This document shows positions 41,049 to 51,276 of a DNA stretch of 64,000 bases, piece after piece. How positions within the stretch are numbered: position 1 is the stretch's first letter; each line of letters begins with the position of its first letter. The stretch comes from Vibrio cincinnatiensis DSM 19608 (GTDB taxonomy: Bacteria; Pseudomonadota; Gammaproteobacteria; Enterobacterales; Vibrionaceae). The DNA lies in assembly GCF_900167345.1 (NCBI RefSeq), contig NZ_FUXB01000004.1, positions 1-64,000 on the forward strand, written 5' to 3'. The position numbers and the translations under genes are program-made. The notes beneath the pieces are model-generated. The model was not told the DNA's origin. It did no database searches and saw only the letters and a program-made list of their open reading frames with translations.

Positions 41049-41801
41049 TCAAAATCCCCCGTCCAGATAATCATCCAGATAATCTTCTTCATTCTCATCA
41101 TAAACACTCGTGTCTCTTTCCGCTTTAAAATCACGACGCTGTAAATAAACTTCTCGTGTTAACGCATAGGGATCAGGAGAGTTCTCTAGCATGGCCTCCT
41201 GCGGTACGAGAGCGGCACGAGTTTCCATACCTTCGATAGCCCATTTACCAAGACTTGCCCATATATTTAAGTAAGAAAGTGGAGCATACAATCCATCAGC
41301 CATATCCGCCGTTTCTCTAACGGTGAAAGGGCCGTAGCCCGGAACCATCACATAAGGGCCATTACCGACACCATAATGCCCAACCGCATCACCAAACTGT
41401 TTCTCATCGTGTTTATTGATACCTGCCTCAGAAGCGATATCAAAAAGCCCAAGTAGACCAAAGGTACTGTTCAGCCAAAAACGATTGAAATGATCGAGCG
41501 CTTTTTCACCGTTGCCCATAATTAAATTATTAATCATGCTGGCAGGTTCATCTAAGTTTGACAAGAAATTCGCCAAACCACGGCGAAGCGGAGAAGGGAC
41601 ATAATCAACATACGCGATTGAAACAGGGCGAACTACGTAAGGATCAAGATAATCATAATTGATGGTCCACATGGTACGGTTGAACCCTTCAAACGGATCC
41701 CCCTGATGACGAGACTCATCCGGTACCGAACTGCATCCAACCAAAATGAACATAAATAAAAGGGTCACAGACCGTGATAAACGGCTTGTCATGGTAATCA
41801 T
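41049..41801 (-). CDS. mlaA: Phospholipid-binding lipoprotein MlaA (VacJ)
   Basis: Outer-membrane lipoprotein of the Mla system, which removes phospholipid from the outer leaflet with OmpC-type porins. Lipobox LVGC (Cys23 from this start); then DPFEGFNRTMW, the signature SIAYVDYVPSPLRRGLANF-type segment and NSTFGLLGLFDIASEAG. The long acidic tail DENEEDYLDDYLDGG is typical of vibrios. 250 residues; an ATG three codons in (41792) has a slightly better ribosome site. The other mla genes are not in this window. Confidence 0.94.
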   Translation of the reverse strand: MITMTSRLSRSVTLLFMFILVGCSSVPDESRHQGDPFEGFNRTMWTINYDYLDPYVVRPVSIAYVDYVPSPLRRGLANFLSNLDEPASMINNLIMGNGEKALDHFNRFWLNSTFGLLGLFDIASEAGINKHDEKQFGDAVGHYGVGNGPYVMVPGYGPFTVRETADMADGLYAPLSYLNIWASLGKWAIEGMETRAALVPQEAMLENSPDPYALTREVYLQRRDFKAERDTSVYDENEEDYLDDYLDGGF

Positions 41802-41901
41802 CCATCTTTATTGGCCAAGAAGATCATCTTGGCCTTTTCCTACAACCAGAAATGCTAACAAAGTAAATTTTGTTACACCACATTAACTTAGCACATCAGT
41901 G

Positions 41902-43128
41902 TCAGAGAAATGGCGTATCAATAATAACGTCAATATGATCGCCAAGCCCCCCTTCAGCACTTTCCCCAAACCAATCATCTTCGCGTGTTGCCACATTACC
42001 ATCACTATCCAAACGAGCCCGAATAATTAACCGTTCTAAATCAGATAATTGACTACCTTGTAACATACTGTCTGTGTCATTAAGCACAACCGTCATCGGA
42101 AATGAATTCAAAGGATAACGCCCAGCAGCAATTGGAATAGGTGCCCCGTCAGCACTATGAACAGAGACAATCAATACTCCATTCTCAGGGACTTTCACGT
42201 GATCCGCTAAATGAATGGTCACTTTAACAGAAAGAGCGGTATCTGTATTTACTGACATATTTCGTTGAGCACTTTCAATACTCCGAGCGAGCATATCATA
42301 ACGAGCATCATTAGGCCCAATCATCTGTTGCATCTGCTGCCAATAGTGGATAGCACTAGCATAGTGACCACTTTCAAAAGCATCAAAAGCCAATAATGAA
42401 AACACCCTAAGATCAACAAACTCTGCTTGAGCCAGTGTAAGTAGTAAGCTTCTCGCTTGATTTTGATCCCATTCATCATTAGATAGCATCAAGGCCTGTG
42501 CGTATCCCAATTGAATACCACTATCTTGAGAGTTCAATTCATACGCTTTTTTGGTTGCCCCAATCGCCGTTTGCATATCCCGATTAGCCATCCCTATCCG
42601 CCCTAATAATAGCCATCCTGTGGCATCATCAGGCTGATAATGTAAGCGTGTACGTAAAGCCAAAGTGAGATCATTCATTTCTTGATCGGTCAGCTCAACC
42701 CCATCCGGTGAGGGGGCCATCAACTTTTTACTGAGCTCGGGCAACTGGGCACTCACCTCTTGCCAACGCTTAACTTGAGGGTAAGCGCCATATCGTGAAT
42801 AAAATCCATAACTAATCGCAATCATTAATATAATGGAAGACGCTAACAGAGCTTTCGTGGAGATGATGGATGTCCGCACAGGCTCCGACTGGCTAGGAAT
42901 ATCATCTAATAGTGATTGCTTCAGCTCTGCAATCAGTTCTTGTGGATTTTCAACTAATCCTTCTTGTGTTTCTACTTCCAATTCCGCTAAGCGATCTTGA
43001 TAAAAAGCTTTATTTAACTCATCACGTAGTTGGTTGTCATTATTGATTTTTTTCTTAAAAATAGGCGTAACAATAAAGAGGCTTGCTATAGCCACTAAAA
43101 TAAGCGTAGATAACCAAAATAACATCAT
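41902..43128 (-). CDS. ccmI: Cytochrome c maturation protein CcmI
   Basis: Apocytochrome c chaperone for haem attachment. Two membrane helices (about 3-23 and 88-108) enclose a cytosolic loop (DELNKAFYQDRLAELEVE). A periplasmic TPR region (about 145-270, WLLLGRIGMANRDM) and a C-terminal beta domain follow. 408 residues. In E. coli this domain is fused to CcmH; here it is a separate last gene overlapping ccmH by four bases (ATGA). Confidence 0.92.
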   Translation of the reverse strand: MMLFWLSTLILVAIASLFIVTPIFKKKINNDNQLRDELNKAFYQDRLAELEVETQEGLVENPQELIAELKQSLLDDIPSQSEPVRTSIISTKALLASSIILMIAISYGFYSRYGAYPQVKRWQEVSAQLPELSKKLMAPSPDGVELTDQEMNDLTLALRTRLHYQPDDATGWLLLGRIGMANRDMQTAIGATKKAYELNSQDSGIQLGYAQALMLSNDEWDQNQARSLLLTLAQAEFVDLRVFSLLAFDAFESGHYASAIHYWQQMQQMIGPNDARYDMLARSIESAQRNMSVNTDTALSVKVTIHLADHVKVPENGVLIVSVHSADGAPIPIAAGRYPLNSFPMTVVLNDTDSMLQGSQLSDLERLIIRARLDSDGNVATREDDWFGESAEGGLGDHIDVIIDTPFL

Positions 43129-43607
43129 GCCTGCTTATCTCCTTGGCTTTCCTCGTTCAGTAATGCTTTTAAACGCGCTTCTTTCTCAGTATCCCAATCA
43201 TCCATCTTAGCTCGTGCACTCTTATGGCGTTGACTACGCCTAACCATCACACTAAATCCCACCATTAATACCAAAATAGGCGCAACCCATAAAATGGCAG
43301 TACTGAGTGTAAAAGGAGGTTTGTAGGTAACGAAATTCCCATAACGAGCGATCATGTAATCGATAACCTCTTGCTTTTGATATCCTTGCTTGGTCATTTC
43401 ATACACTTTTTCCCGTAAATCCTGAGCTAATTCAGCATTAGAATCGGCGATAGAGTTATTCTGGCACTTAGGGCAACGGAGTGTATTACTCAGCTCATGA
43501 AACTGTTTTTCTTGCTCTGGCGTATCAAAATCATAAATATCAATAACGGCCCAACTGGATAATGAGATGATCAATGTCATCAGCGTGGCCCAATGAATCC
43601 ATTTCAT
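43125..43607 (-). CDS. ccmH: Cytochrome c maturation protein CcmH
   Basis: Membrane-anchored thioredoxin-like reductant of apocytochrome c. Signal-like N-terminus, the LRCPKCQNNS motif with C45 and C48, a three-helix domain (AELAQDLREKVYEMTKQG) and a C-terminal membrane helix (about 103-122). 160 residues. Overlaps ccmG by four bases. Confidence 0.95.
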   Translation of the reverse strand: MKWIHWATLMTLIISLSSWAVIDIYDFDTPEQEKQFHELSNTLRCPKCQNNSIADSNAELAQDLREKVYEMTKQGYQKQEVIDYMIARYGNFVTYKPPFTLSTAILWVAPILVLMVGFSVMVRRSQRHKSARAKMDDWDTEKEARLKALLNEESQGDKQA

Positions 43608-44158
43608 GGTTGAGTCTCCTGCACAAGCTGCTGGTAAATGGGCTCAAGTCGGTTGACCCAATTATGGGTATTCACATCCCCGACATGCCGATAGCGGATA
43701 ACCCCCTTAGCATCAATTAAAAACGTCTCCGGAGCACCATAAACCCCTAAATCTAAACCAAACATTCCCCGTCCATCAAAAAGGCTAATGATGTATGGAT
43801 TCCCTAGTTCATTTAACCATTTCACGGCTTTATCACGTTGATCTTTATAATTTAACCCAATAATTTTCACGCCTTGTTCAGCTAACTGATTTAAGAACTG
43901 ATGTTCGGCATAACACGTTGGGCACCAGGTTGCCCAGACATTGAGTAATAAAGGCTCACCAGTAAAGATGGATTGATCATAATATTTTCCCGGCTCCGCT
44001 AAATCTTCTAACGTAAATTTCGGGACTTGTTTGCCAATTAAGACGGACTCTAACTTTGTCGGATCATCTCCCGCTGAGTTTTTCATTAGTTGAACGGTAA
44101 AAACACCAACGAGCACCAAAAATGCCAATAACGGGATAAATAACACTTTCTTACTCAT
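43604..44158 (-). CDS. ccmG: Thiol:disulfide interchange protein CcmG/DsbE
   Basis: Periplasmic membrane-tethered thioredoxin that keeps the apocytochrome CxxCH reduced. N-terminal membrane anchor and WCPTC active site in NVWATWCPTCYAEH; the fold ends with GAPETFLIDAKGVIRYRHVG. Start ATG at 44158 (184 residues, [13 protein letters not shown]); the upstream-extended frame lies inside ccmF. Overlaps ccmF by eight bases. Confidence 0.96.
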   Translation of the reverse strand: MSKKVLFIPLLAFLVLVGVFTVQLMKNSAGDDPTKLESVLIGKQVPKFTLEDLAEPGKYYDQSIFTGEPLLLNVWATWCPTCYAEHQFLNQLAEQGVKIIGLNYKDQRDKAVKWLNELGNPYIISLFDGRGMFGLDLGVYGAPETFLIDAKGVIRYRHVGDVNTHNWVNRLEPIYQQLVQETQP

Positions 44159-46115
44159 GTTCTCCCTCCTGCGGTGATCGCTTTCTAAAGCGATAACGCT
44201 TATCACTAATCGCAAACACTCCACCTAATGCCATTAATAAGCTCCCCGCCCAGATCCAACGAACAAAAGGTTTATGATAAATCCTCACCGCCCATGCATT
44301 GCTATCGCCCAACTGTTCACCCATGGCGATATATAAATCACGAGTAAAACCTCGATCAATTGCGGCTTCTGTCATCATAGAGCGAGCCGTGCGATAGAAG
44401 CGTTTTTCTGCATGTAACGTATTAATATATATACCTTCTTGGGTAATTTCGAAATCGGCAATATAACCATCATAGTTGGGTCCATCTCGCTCTCTTAAAC
44501 CTTTAAAATAAAAATCATAATTATTTAAGGTAAAGTGTTCGCCTGGGGCTAGCCGTACATCTCGCTCAATACTGTAGTTTTGAACCATAGCGATCCCAAT
44601 GACAGTGATCGCCATCCCTAAATGCCCAAGCACCATCGCCCAATGGCTACGAGGCAATTTTTTCACTCCACTCCAAAAGGGGTGTCGGTGAGTGGCCCGT
44701 TGATACAATTCCACACCATGTAAGATAATGATCCACAGAGCCATTACCCATCCCATATAGGCCATAACCCGAAATTCATCCGTAAAGAGGGAGATAAAGA
44801 TCGCGCTTAAGCACAAGGAAAATACCCCGGAAACGACAATCGGTTTAACAAGGCTAGACAAAGAGTCACGCTTCCAACGAACCAACGGGCTGACGCCTAA
44901 GAAAAAAGCAAAAGGCACCATTAACCAAGCAAAAACACTATCAAAGAAAGGAGCACCAATAGAGACCGAACCCAGCCCCAACTGTTTATGGACCAGGGGT
45001 AATAAGGTCCCGATCAGTACCACAACTAATCCCGTCATCAATAAAATGTTATTCGCTAATAGAGCATTTTCACGAGAAATCAGGTCAAAATGACCACGTG
45101 AACGTACCGTTCCTCCTTTTAGCGCATACAACAATAGAGAACCACCGATAACAATGACGAGAAAAGCAAGAATAAACATTCCCCGAGCAGGATCAGAAGC
45201 AAACGCATGGACAGAAACCAGAATACCAGAACGAACTAAAAATGTTCCTAGCAGGCTAAGAGAAAAGGCTGAAATAGCCAGTAACACCGTCCAGGCTTTG
45301 AATGTCCCCCGTTTCTCAGTAACGGCAAGAGAATGCATTAAAGCGGTTCCGGCTAACCATGGCATTAAAGAGGCATTTTCTACGGGATCCCAAAACCACC
45401 AGCCTCCCCAGCCTAATTCGTAATAAGCCCACCATGATCCTAAGGCAATACCTAAAGTGAGAAATAGCCATGCTGCCGTTGTCCAAGGACGTGACCACCG
45501 TGCCCACGCCGTGTCTAACCGCCCTATCATCAAAGAAGCTATCGCAAATGAGAACGCGACTGAAAAGCCAACATACCCCATATACAGCAGTGGAGGATGA
45601 ACAATCAAACCCGGATCTTGCAGTAGCGGATTAAGATCCCGGCCATCAATAGGAAAGTGTGGCAACGTACGGATAAAAGGGTTCGAGGTAACGATAATAA
45701 ATAACAAGAAGCCAACCGTGATCATTCCCATGATGGATAACACCCGAGCGACTGACTCCTGCGGCATTCCTCGGCTAAAACTCGCCACCGCCACAGTCCA
45801 CCCCGCCTGAATCAATGCCCATAGTTGCAAAGAGCCTTCATGTGCGCCCCAAGCTGCAGTTAAGCGGTAATACCAAGGTAATTGGCTGTTAGAATTACTG
45901 GCCACGTACAGCACAGTAAAATCATTAACATAAAATGCCCATAATAAAATAGCAAAAGAGACAGCGAGCATCACCAACATCCCCCATGACAGAGGACGAG
46001 CACTATTCATTAATAAATGATTACCACTTTGTGCACCAACCATAGGTAAAATGCTCAGTAAGACCGCAAAAGCAAGAGAGAGTATCAGCGCAAAATGGCC
46101 AATTTCGACGATCAT
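44151..46115 (-). CDS. ccmF: Haem lyase CcmF
   Basis: Large inner-membrane haem-handling protein that ligates haem to apocytochrome c with CcmH/I. The tryptophan-rich haem motif [14 protein letters not shown] is at about residue 235; many membrane helices. 654 residues, normal. Four-base overlap with ccmE upstream (ATGA) and eight with ccmG. Confidence 0.97.
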   Translation of the reverse strand: MIVEIGHFALILSLAFAVLLSILPMVGAQSGNHLLMNSARPLSWGMLVMLAVSFAILLWAFYVNDFTVLYVASNSNSQLPWYYRLTAAWGAHEGSLQLWALIQAGWTVAVASFSRGMPQESVARVLSIMGMITVGFLLFIIVTSNPFIRTLPHFPIDGRDLNPLLQDPGLIVHPPLLYMGYVGFSVAFSFAIASLMIGRLDTAWARWSRPWTTAAWLFLTLGIALGSWWAYYELGWGGWWFWDPVENASLMPWLAGTALMHSLAVTEKRGTFKAWTVLLAISAFSLSLLGTFLVRSGILVSVHAFASDPARGMFILAFLVIVIGGSLLLYALKGGTVRSRGHFDLISRENALLANNILLMTGLVVVLIGTLLPLVHKQLGLGSVSIGAPFFDSVFAWLMVPFAFFLGVSPLVRWKRDSLSSLVKPIVVSGVFSLCLSAIFISLFTDEFRVMAYMGWVMALWIIILHGVELYQRATHRHPFWSGVKKLPRSHWAMVLGHLGMAITVIGIAMVQNYSIERDVRLAPGEHFTLNNYDFYFKGLRERDGPNYDGYIADFEITQEGIYINTLHAEKRFYRTARSMMTEAAIDRGFTRDLYIAMGEQLGDSNAWAVRIYHKPFVRWIWAGSLLMALGGVFAISDKRYRFRKRSPQEGEHE

Positions 46116-46594
46116 TGCAGGCTTCCTTGTTGTTGTTCAGAGGTATAAGTTAAAGGGGCGTGACTTTTTTGCATCGCTTCCGCAATTTCTGCTGGCATAT
46201 AGTTCTCGTCATGCTTCGCTAACACTTCAAATGCCTCAACGGTGGTAGCGTCTTTAAGGATTCCTTGAGCCACAATACCTTGACCTTCTCTAAATAAATC
46301 AGGAAGAATTCCCTCATATTCCACTTTTACCTCAGGTCCTACATCGTGCAATAAAAAGCTGACTTTGAGTGAGTTCGGATCTCTTGAAACCGACCCCACC
46401 GTCACCATACCACCAATTCGCAATCGTTGACCGATTTCTGGCGTCTTCCCATTCTTCCCATTGACCAATTCTGTTGGTGTGTAGAACAGATCCATATTTT
46501 GACTTAAAGCGTAAAGAATTAGTCCCGTGGTTGCTCCTAAGCCAATAACCATCGCCAAAATCATCGTAAGCCGTTTTTTTCGTCTTGGGTTCAT
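46112..46594 (-). CDS. ccmE: Haem chaperone CcmE
   Basis: Periplasmic haem chaperone anchored by one N-terminal helix (about 9-30). OB-fold with [11 protein letters not shown]; the haem-binding His is H128 in [10 protein letters not shown]. 160 residues. Overlaps ccmD by four bases. Confidence 0.97.
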   Translation of the reverse strand: MNPRRKKRLTMILAMVIGLGATTGLILYALSQNMDLFYTPTELVNGKNGKTPEIGQRLRIGGMVTVGSVSRDPNSLKVSFLLHDVGPEVKVEYEGILPDLFREGQGIVAQGILKDATTVEAFEVLAKHDENYMPAEIAEAMQKSHAPLTYTSEQQQGSLQ

Positions 46595-46797
46595 AGGGTA
46601 TTCTCCATTTTTTTTGCGGCGTCAATACGAGCTTGACGCTCTACGTTCTCTTTTACGTCCTTGAGTAACCGACGACTTCGGCGCACGCTGACTCCCCATA
46701 AAATCCACATCGAAAAAAACGTAATACCGAATGCACTCCAAACATATTCTGCATATCCCCCCATCGCCAAAAACTCGCTCCAAGAATGAAAATACAT
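46591..46797 (-). CDS. ccmD: Haem exporter protein CcmD
   Basis: Small membrane protein (68 residues) that helps release holo-CcmE from CcmABC. Starts [20 protein letters not shown], has one membrane helix (about 15-37) and a charged cytosolic tail. Its stop/start junctions abut ccmC (adjacent) and ccmE (four-base overlap), which confirms it despite its size. Confidence 0.95.
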   Translation of the reverse strand: MYFHSWSEFLAMGGYAEYVWSAFGITFFSMWILWGVSVRRSRRLLKDVKENVERQARIDAAKKMENTL

Positions 46798-47547
46798 TTA
46801 TTTCTCTCCCTGTGATTGTGTGGCTAACTGTATGACCCAAGGGCGATGACGTTCTCTTTGAATAATTTCATTACGTAACCGAATCAAAGTTAGTGCCGCA
46901 AAGAAAAAGGCAAAACCCAAAATAGAGATTAACAAAGGCCAAAGCATATTTGATGAGATCGAAGGTTTGGCAAATTTCGTGATCGTAGCGCCTTGATGTA
47001 AGGTGTTCCACCATTCCACAGAAAAATGAATAATGGGTAAATTTATTACGCCTACAATGGCTAAAATACCGGCAGCTTTTGCCGCCATTTTAGGATCATC
47101 GAACGCTTGATACAGTGCAATAACACCTAAATAGAGGAAAAGTAAAATAAGCTCTGATGTAAGACGTGCATCCCACACCCACCATGCGCCCCACATGGGC
47201 TTTCCCCAAATAGCTCCGGTAATCAACGCAATGAAGGTGAAAACCGCCCCAATCGGTGCCATTGCCAAAGCGGCCATATCAGAAACTCGAACCTGCCAAA
47301 CAAGACCAATAAATGCAGCAATAGCCATAGAGAGATAAACGCCCATTGACATAATTGCCGATGGGACATGGATATAAATAATCCGAAAACTATTACCTTG
47401 CTGATAATCTGAAGGTGCGAATGCCAATCCCCAAACCGTACCGATCACGAGGCATAGCAATGCCATTATAGAAAACCAAGGTAAAAACTTACCGCATAAC
47501 TGATACACGGTTTCAGACTTGGCATAAGGATGAAGCCATTTCCACAT
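46798..47547 (-). CDS. ccmC: Haem exporter protein CcmC
   Basis: Six-helix membrane protein that loads haem onto CcmE. The WWVWDARLTSELILL motif and flanking periplasmic histidines are present. 249 residues. 64 bases separate it from ccmB, the only sizeable gap within the cluster. Confidence 0.97.
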   Translation of the reverse strand: MWKWLHPYAKSETVYQLCGKFLPWFSIMALLCLVIGTVWGLAFAPSDYQQGNSFRIIYIHVPSAIMSMGVYLSMAIAAFIGLVWQVRVSDMAALAMAPIGAVFTFIALITGAIWGKPMWGAWWVWDARLTSELILLFLYLGVIALYQAFDDPKMAAKAAGILAIVGVINLPIIHFSVEWWNTLHQGATITKFAKPSISSNMLWPLLISILGFAFFFAALTLIRLRNEIIQRERHRPWVIQLATQSQGEK

Positions 47548-47611
47548 GATTTTGTCTCACTCTTGCTTTTGTCACTGAATCTTTTCTGTCCAGTTTTTAT
47601 TCAAATAATTA

Positions 47612-48280
47612 CTAATTCACACTGACACGTAAAGCTGCACTGATCGCTAAAGGGGTTAATGTTATTGCCCCCATCAACATCGCACCTAATATGGCCAGTT
47701 GCCCGTTATAAGGCATACCTTGTGTTGCCGCATCAATTGCTGATGTCGCAAAAATTAAAATCGGGATATAGAGCGGAAGAACTAATAAACTCAGCAATAC
47801 CCCTCCTTTTTGTAACCCAACGGTAAGAGCTACACCGATAGCACCGATAAAACTTAATGTGGGTGTTCCCAAAACGAGGGTTAAGACCGCTGCCACCCAA
47901 GTATTGAAGTCCAATGACAATAACACCGCCAACAGAGGGCTAATTAAAATAAGCGGAACACCGGTGAGCAACCAGTGAGCCAATACTTTTGCCATCACCA
48001 CCAAAGAAAGAGGGGTCGGTATAAGCATCATTTGCTCTAGAGCTCCATCTTGAAAGTCATCACGCAGCAACCGCTCTAATGAAAGTAGTGCGGATAATAG
48101 CGCGGCAACCCAAAGAATTCCGGGGGAGATTCGAGATAAAAGTGCAGGTTCAGGACCAATGCTTAGAGGGAAAAGCGTAATTACGATAATAAAAAACCAC
48201 AAAGGGTTTAAAATATCGGCTTGTCGGCGATAAGCGATCAGAAGTTCACGGCGAATAATGGCGGTTAAAATCGAGAGCAT
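47612..48280 (-). CDS. ccmB: Haem exporter protein CcmB
   Basis: Membrane subunit of the CcmAB ABC unit that powers release of haem-CcmE. Six membrane helices, with RRELLIAYRRQADILNPLWF at the start and RLLRDDFQDGALEQMML in the first loop. 222 residues. Its ATG overlaps the ccmA stop by one base. Confidence 0.96.
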   Translation of the reverse strand: MLSILTAIIRRELLIAYRRQADILNPLWFFIIVITLFPLSIGPEPALLSRISPGILWVAALLSALLSLERLLRDDFQDGALEQMMLIPTPLSLVVMAKVLAHWLLTGVPLILISPLLAVLLSLDFNTWVAAVLTLVLGTPTLSFIGAIGVALTVGLQKGGVLLSLLVLPLYIPILIFATSAIDAATQGMPYNGQLAILGAMLMGAITLTPLAISAALRVSVN

Positions 48281-48900
48281 TACCCCTCTCCCAATTTTAT
48301 TTTTCTTAATTGGGTATTCTCAGCAAACATGTCTTGATGAGTCGTTAATATCACCACACCTCCTGCTTCGGTATGCTGCAAAAACAGTTGTTCTAGAACC
48401 TTAATGCCCTGTTTATCAATGGCCGTTAGCGGCTCATCTAACACCCATAAAGGCTGGGAACTCAACCAAAGACGAGCTAAAGCAACCCGACGTTGCTGAC
48501 CAGCCGACAATTGTGCCACCTGAACGTCTTCATACCCAGCAAGTCCAACTTTGGCCAATGCTTGGTATAGTTCATACTTTTCCGAAACGAGACCAATCAG
48601 CTTTTGATAGAAAAACAGATTCTCGAATGCGGTTAATTCACGTTTAATTCCTGTTTGGTGTCCAAGAAAAAGTAAATCTTGGTGAAAACACTCTCGCTCT
48701 TGAGCAATGTTCTCCCCTTTCCAAAAGATTTGGCCGTAATCACGATGCCCTAACCCAGTAATCATTCTCAGTAACGTAGTTTTACCTGTCCCATTCCGAC
48801 CTTCAATCTGAACTAGCTCACCAGCTTGAATGTTAAAAGACAAGCCATCAAAGAGCACTCGATCATCTCGAATAGCCGTGAGATTTTTTGCTTCCAGCAT
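48280..48900 (-). CDS. ccmA: Haem exporter ATP-binding protein CcmA
   Basis: ABC ATPase of the cytochrome c maturation system. Walker [10 protein letters not shown], signature [15 protein letters not shown], Walker [13 protein letters not shown] and the switch His in TTHQD. 206 residues. First gene of the ccmABCDEFGHI cluster; the promoter is within 48901-49225 but was not identified with confidence. Confidence 0.97.
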   Translation of the reverse strand: MLEAKNLTAIRDDRVLFDGLSFNIQAGELVQIEGRNGTGKTTLLRMITGLGHRDYGQIFWKGENIAQERECFHQDLLFLGHQTGIKRELTAFENLFFYQKLIGLVSEKYELYQALAKVGLAGYEDVQVAQLSAGQQRRVALARLWLSSQPLWVLDEPLTAIDKQGIKVLEQLFLQHTEAGGVVILTTHQDMFAENTQLRKIKLGEG

Positions 48901-49225
48901 GAGCTTCTATATCTATATTTTGGGGCGACCATAGTAACACAGCCACAAATAGACAAAATAGAATAAGGGTCTTACTGGTCACGAAACTGCGTAAGAATCT
49001 GTTAAATATTCCCTAAATAACGGCAAATTAACCCTTTGGTATTACAAGGTTATTCATACCTAAGGCCGTCAAGTTGTGTGCGCCGTTTAACAAACGGATT
49101 TATCTAACCCCGAGTGGATACAACAAAAAAACAAAGCAAAAGAAACAAACCACACCCAACCTATATACAAATAACAAAGGATCAGCAACAGTAATTTAGG
49201 GGACAACTAGGCATCAAATACATAC
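48901..49225. other. Gap between ccmA and the chemotaxis operon end
   Basis: AT-rich 325-base region without a credible gene. It must hold the ccm promoter. Two folds stand out: ACGGC/GCCGT arms (49019-49067 area) enclosing AACC/GGTT, and the tight dyad CCGTTT-AAC-AAACGG at 49083-49097. No T-run follows either. Confidence 0.45.
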
Positions 49226-49250
49226 AAAAAAAGGAAGCTTATGCTTCCTT
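49226..49250 (-). terminator. Terminator of the flagellar/chemotaxis operon
   Basis: AAGGAAGC-ATAA-GCTTCCTT on the minus strand followed by a run of T (TTTTTTTG region, 49226-49232). It lies 50 bases past the DUF2802 gene and is the only strong terminator after flhA in this direction. Confidence 0.88.
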
Positions 49251-49300
49251 AATCACTAGAGAGAAATCTTTCAACGTTTTTTGCCAACGGAATATGACGA

Positions 49301-49759
49301 TTATCTATCAGGATCGCTCGTCAGTGGTGGAATCGCTTCTTTTCCTGCCAATTTTTTCTGTAACGAAAGCATCAGCTCCGCCTCAGCTTTAGGTAACTCG
49401 CACTCTTCAATCAATTCATCAATATCAGCACCCAGCTTCGCCATTTTTGTTGCTCGGCTATACAAACGTGCATCGGTGTCTGCATTTTCTAAGTGTTTAA
49501 GGCGTTCATTCAAATGTACGAGCATCTCTTGTTGCTCTGTTACTCGCTGCCCAAGTCCGATCGTGACTGAACGCACTTCTAATAGCTGTTTTGTTGATTT
49601 TTGTAACTCTTTATCTAAATGGCGAGTTTGCTGACGAAAGTGATCCGCTTGACGACGCATCGCTCGACGCAATGAGAGTAAAGCAATCATCAGTAATAAA
49701 GCCAAAAACAGCCCACCTCCTGCAAGCACAGGAGGCGTTAATTCGAGTAAATCACCCAT
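49301..49759 (-). CDS. DUF2802 membrane coiled-coil protein
   Basis: 152-residue protein with one N-terminal membrane helix (about 10-28) followed by a long coiled coil (RRQADHFRQQTRHLDKELQK) and a C-terminal helical domain (KLGADIDELIEECELPKAEAEL). The family is found at the end of polar chemotaxis operons; function unknown, with some resemblance to SwrB-like proteins. Its ATG overlaps the cheW stop by one base. Confidence 0.85.
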   Translation of the reverse strand: MGDLLELTPPVLAGGGLFLALLLMIALLSLRRAMRRQADHFRQQTRHLDKELQKSTKQLLEVRSVTIGLGQRVTEQQEMLVHLNERLKHLENADTDARLYSRATKMAKLGADIDELIEECELPKAEAELMLSLQKKLAGKEAIPPLTSDPDR

Positions 49760-50244
49760 TATAGATGAGCCATTTCATCCCATTCTTCGTCTGATAGTAG
49801 TTTATTCAGGTCAACCAAAATCAACAGCTTGCCATCACGGTTGCTAACACCTTGAATAAACTTAGAACTCTCATCGGTGCCGACACTTGGTGTAGTATCA
49901 ATTTCTGAAGAGCGTAGGTAAACCACTTCGGCGACACTATCTACCAAAATACCAATCACTTGGCGCTCAGATTCAATAACAATGATACGTGTATTATCGG
50001 TGATTTCCCCAGACATCAGACCAAAACGTGAGCGAGTATCAATCACAGTGACCACATTACCACGTAGGTTAATAATACCTAATACATAATCTGGAGAGCC
50101 TGGGACTGGAGCAATTTCGGTGTAACGCAAAACTTCACGAACTTGCATTACATTAATACCATACGTTTCTTCTTCTAGCTGAAATGTCACCCACTGAAGC
50201 ACTTCATCGTTTGAGTGTTCTTTTCTCACTTTTACTTCAGACAT
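49759..50244 (-). CDS. cheW: Chemotaxis coupling protein CheW
   Basis: Links chemoreceptors to CheA in polar arrays. SH3-like CheW fold with YGINVMQVREVLRYTEIAPVP in part, LGIINLRGNVVTVIDTR and the C-terminal GKLLILVDLNKLL. 161 residues. Downstream of parP by 40 bases. Confidence 0.97.
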   Translation of the reverse strand: MSEVKVRKEHSNDEVLQWVTFQLEEETYGINVMQVREVLRYTEIAPVPGSPDYVLGIINLRGNVVTVIDTRSRFGLMSGEITDNTRIIVIESERQVIGILVDSVAEVVYLRSSEIDTTPSVGTDESSKFIQGVSNRDGKLLILVDLNKLLSDEEWDEMAHL

Positions 50245-50283
50245 ACCGTTTCCTCTCTAAGTCGTTACCGACAAACATATAAA

Positions 50284-51276
50284 TTATTTATCGAGTGCTT
50301 TTACATCAAGTCCTGCGTTAAGCATAGCGATTAATGCTTGAACATGAATAAGCGCACACATTTTTTCTTTAACCATTCCAGCGAGCCAAGGACGTTTACC
50401 CACTTGCTCTCGCCAACGTACTTTGTCACCACTTAGCCATTCGGTACCCAGCAGCTTGGTACACGCTAGGCCCCACATGCTTTCATCTAGCATGACAATA
50501 TATTGATACTCTTCTTTGTATGAGTCATCACGTAGCTTTTCAGCCATGACCCACTTAGCGGTATCCACTACATCTAATTGATGTTCTCGACTCGTTTGTA
50601 ACCCTAAATACCATGGTGGTCGACCAATTAAATGGTTGAGGGCCATTTTACGATGAATCCCTCCGAGCTCATCAAGAGGAACAGCAAAAGTGACCCCATT
50701 CACTTCAAAGTACAACACTTGGAACTTTGTCTCTCGAATGGGGCAATCCCACTGACCGATACCAGAAGCTTCCACTTGTACCTCTGGGGTAGAGATCGTT
50801 TCTTCAGTCTGGAGAGAGACTTCTTCTACAATGTCTGTTTGGGAAACAGCCACCTCATCTTCAACCGTTTCAGTTATGTTGGGAAGGGGGACTTCCTGAT
50901 AAGGTTCAACATCCCACTCTTGAATTTCTTCCGCTTCCACGACAAAAGAAGTTTGAACCGATTGAGCTATCTGTTGAGTATTTTGTTCTAAAATGGCTTC
51001 AATGCCTACTTCATCGACAGGGTTGCGATTCTCTAACTGACTCAACAAACGTTGCACATCGTCTAAATTTGGTAATTCAAATTCAGCTAAAGTTTGATCA
51101 GTATGACTGACCTCACTTTCAACCTGAAATGCCGGAGCAAGCTGAGGCTCAAGGGGAAAATCCGCCTCACGAGAAACAGGAGCAACTTGCCACTCTGATT
51201 CATCAAATTCATCTTCTAATAACGCAGTAAAGTAGTCTTCTAATGCCTGTTCACTGGATAATAATGGGCTACTCAT
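50284..51276 (-). CDS. parP: Polar chemotaxis protein ParP (CheW-like domain)
   Basis: 330-residue protein with a long acidic, Glu/Val/Pro-rich N-terminal region (about 1-180) and a C-terminal CheW-like domain (about 185-320; FQVLYFEVNGVTFAVPLDELGG). Order and sequence identify it as ParP of vibrios, which integrates into the array core, binds CheA and ParC, and tethers arrays to the pole. Overlaps parC by eight bases, supporting coupled synthesis. Confidence 0.9.
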   Translation of the reverse strand: MSSPLLSSEQALEDYFTALLEDEFDESEWQVAPVSREADFPLEPQLAPAFQVESEVSHTDQTLAEFELPNLDDVQRLLSQLENRNPVDEVGIEAILEQNTQQIAQSVQTSFVVEAEEIQEWDVEPYQEVPLPNITETVEDEVAVSQTDIVEEVSLQTEETISTPEVQVEASGIGQWDCPIRETKFQVLYFEVNGVTFAVPLDELGGIHRKMALNHLIGRPPWYLGLQTSREHQLDVVDTAKWVMAEKLRDDSYKEEYQYIVMLDESMWGLACTKLLGTEWLSGDKVRWREQVGKRPWLAGMVKEKMCALIHVQALIAMLNAGLDVKALDK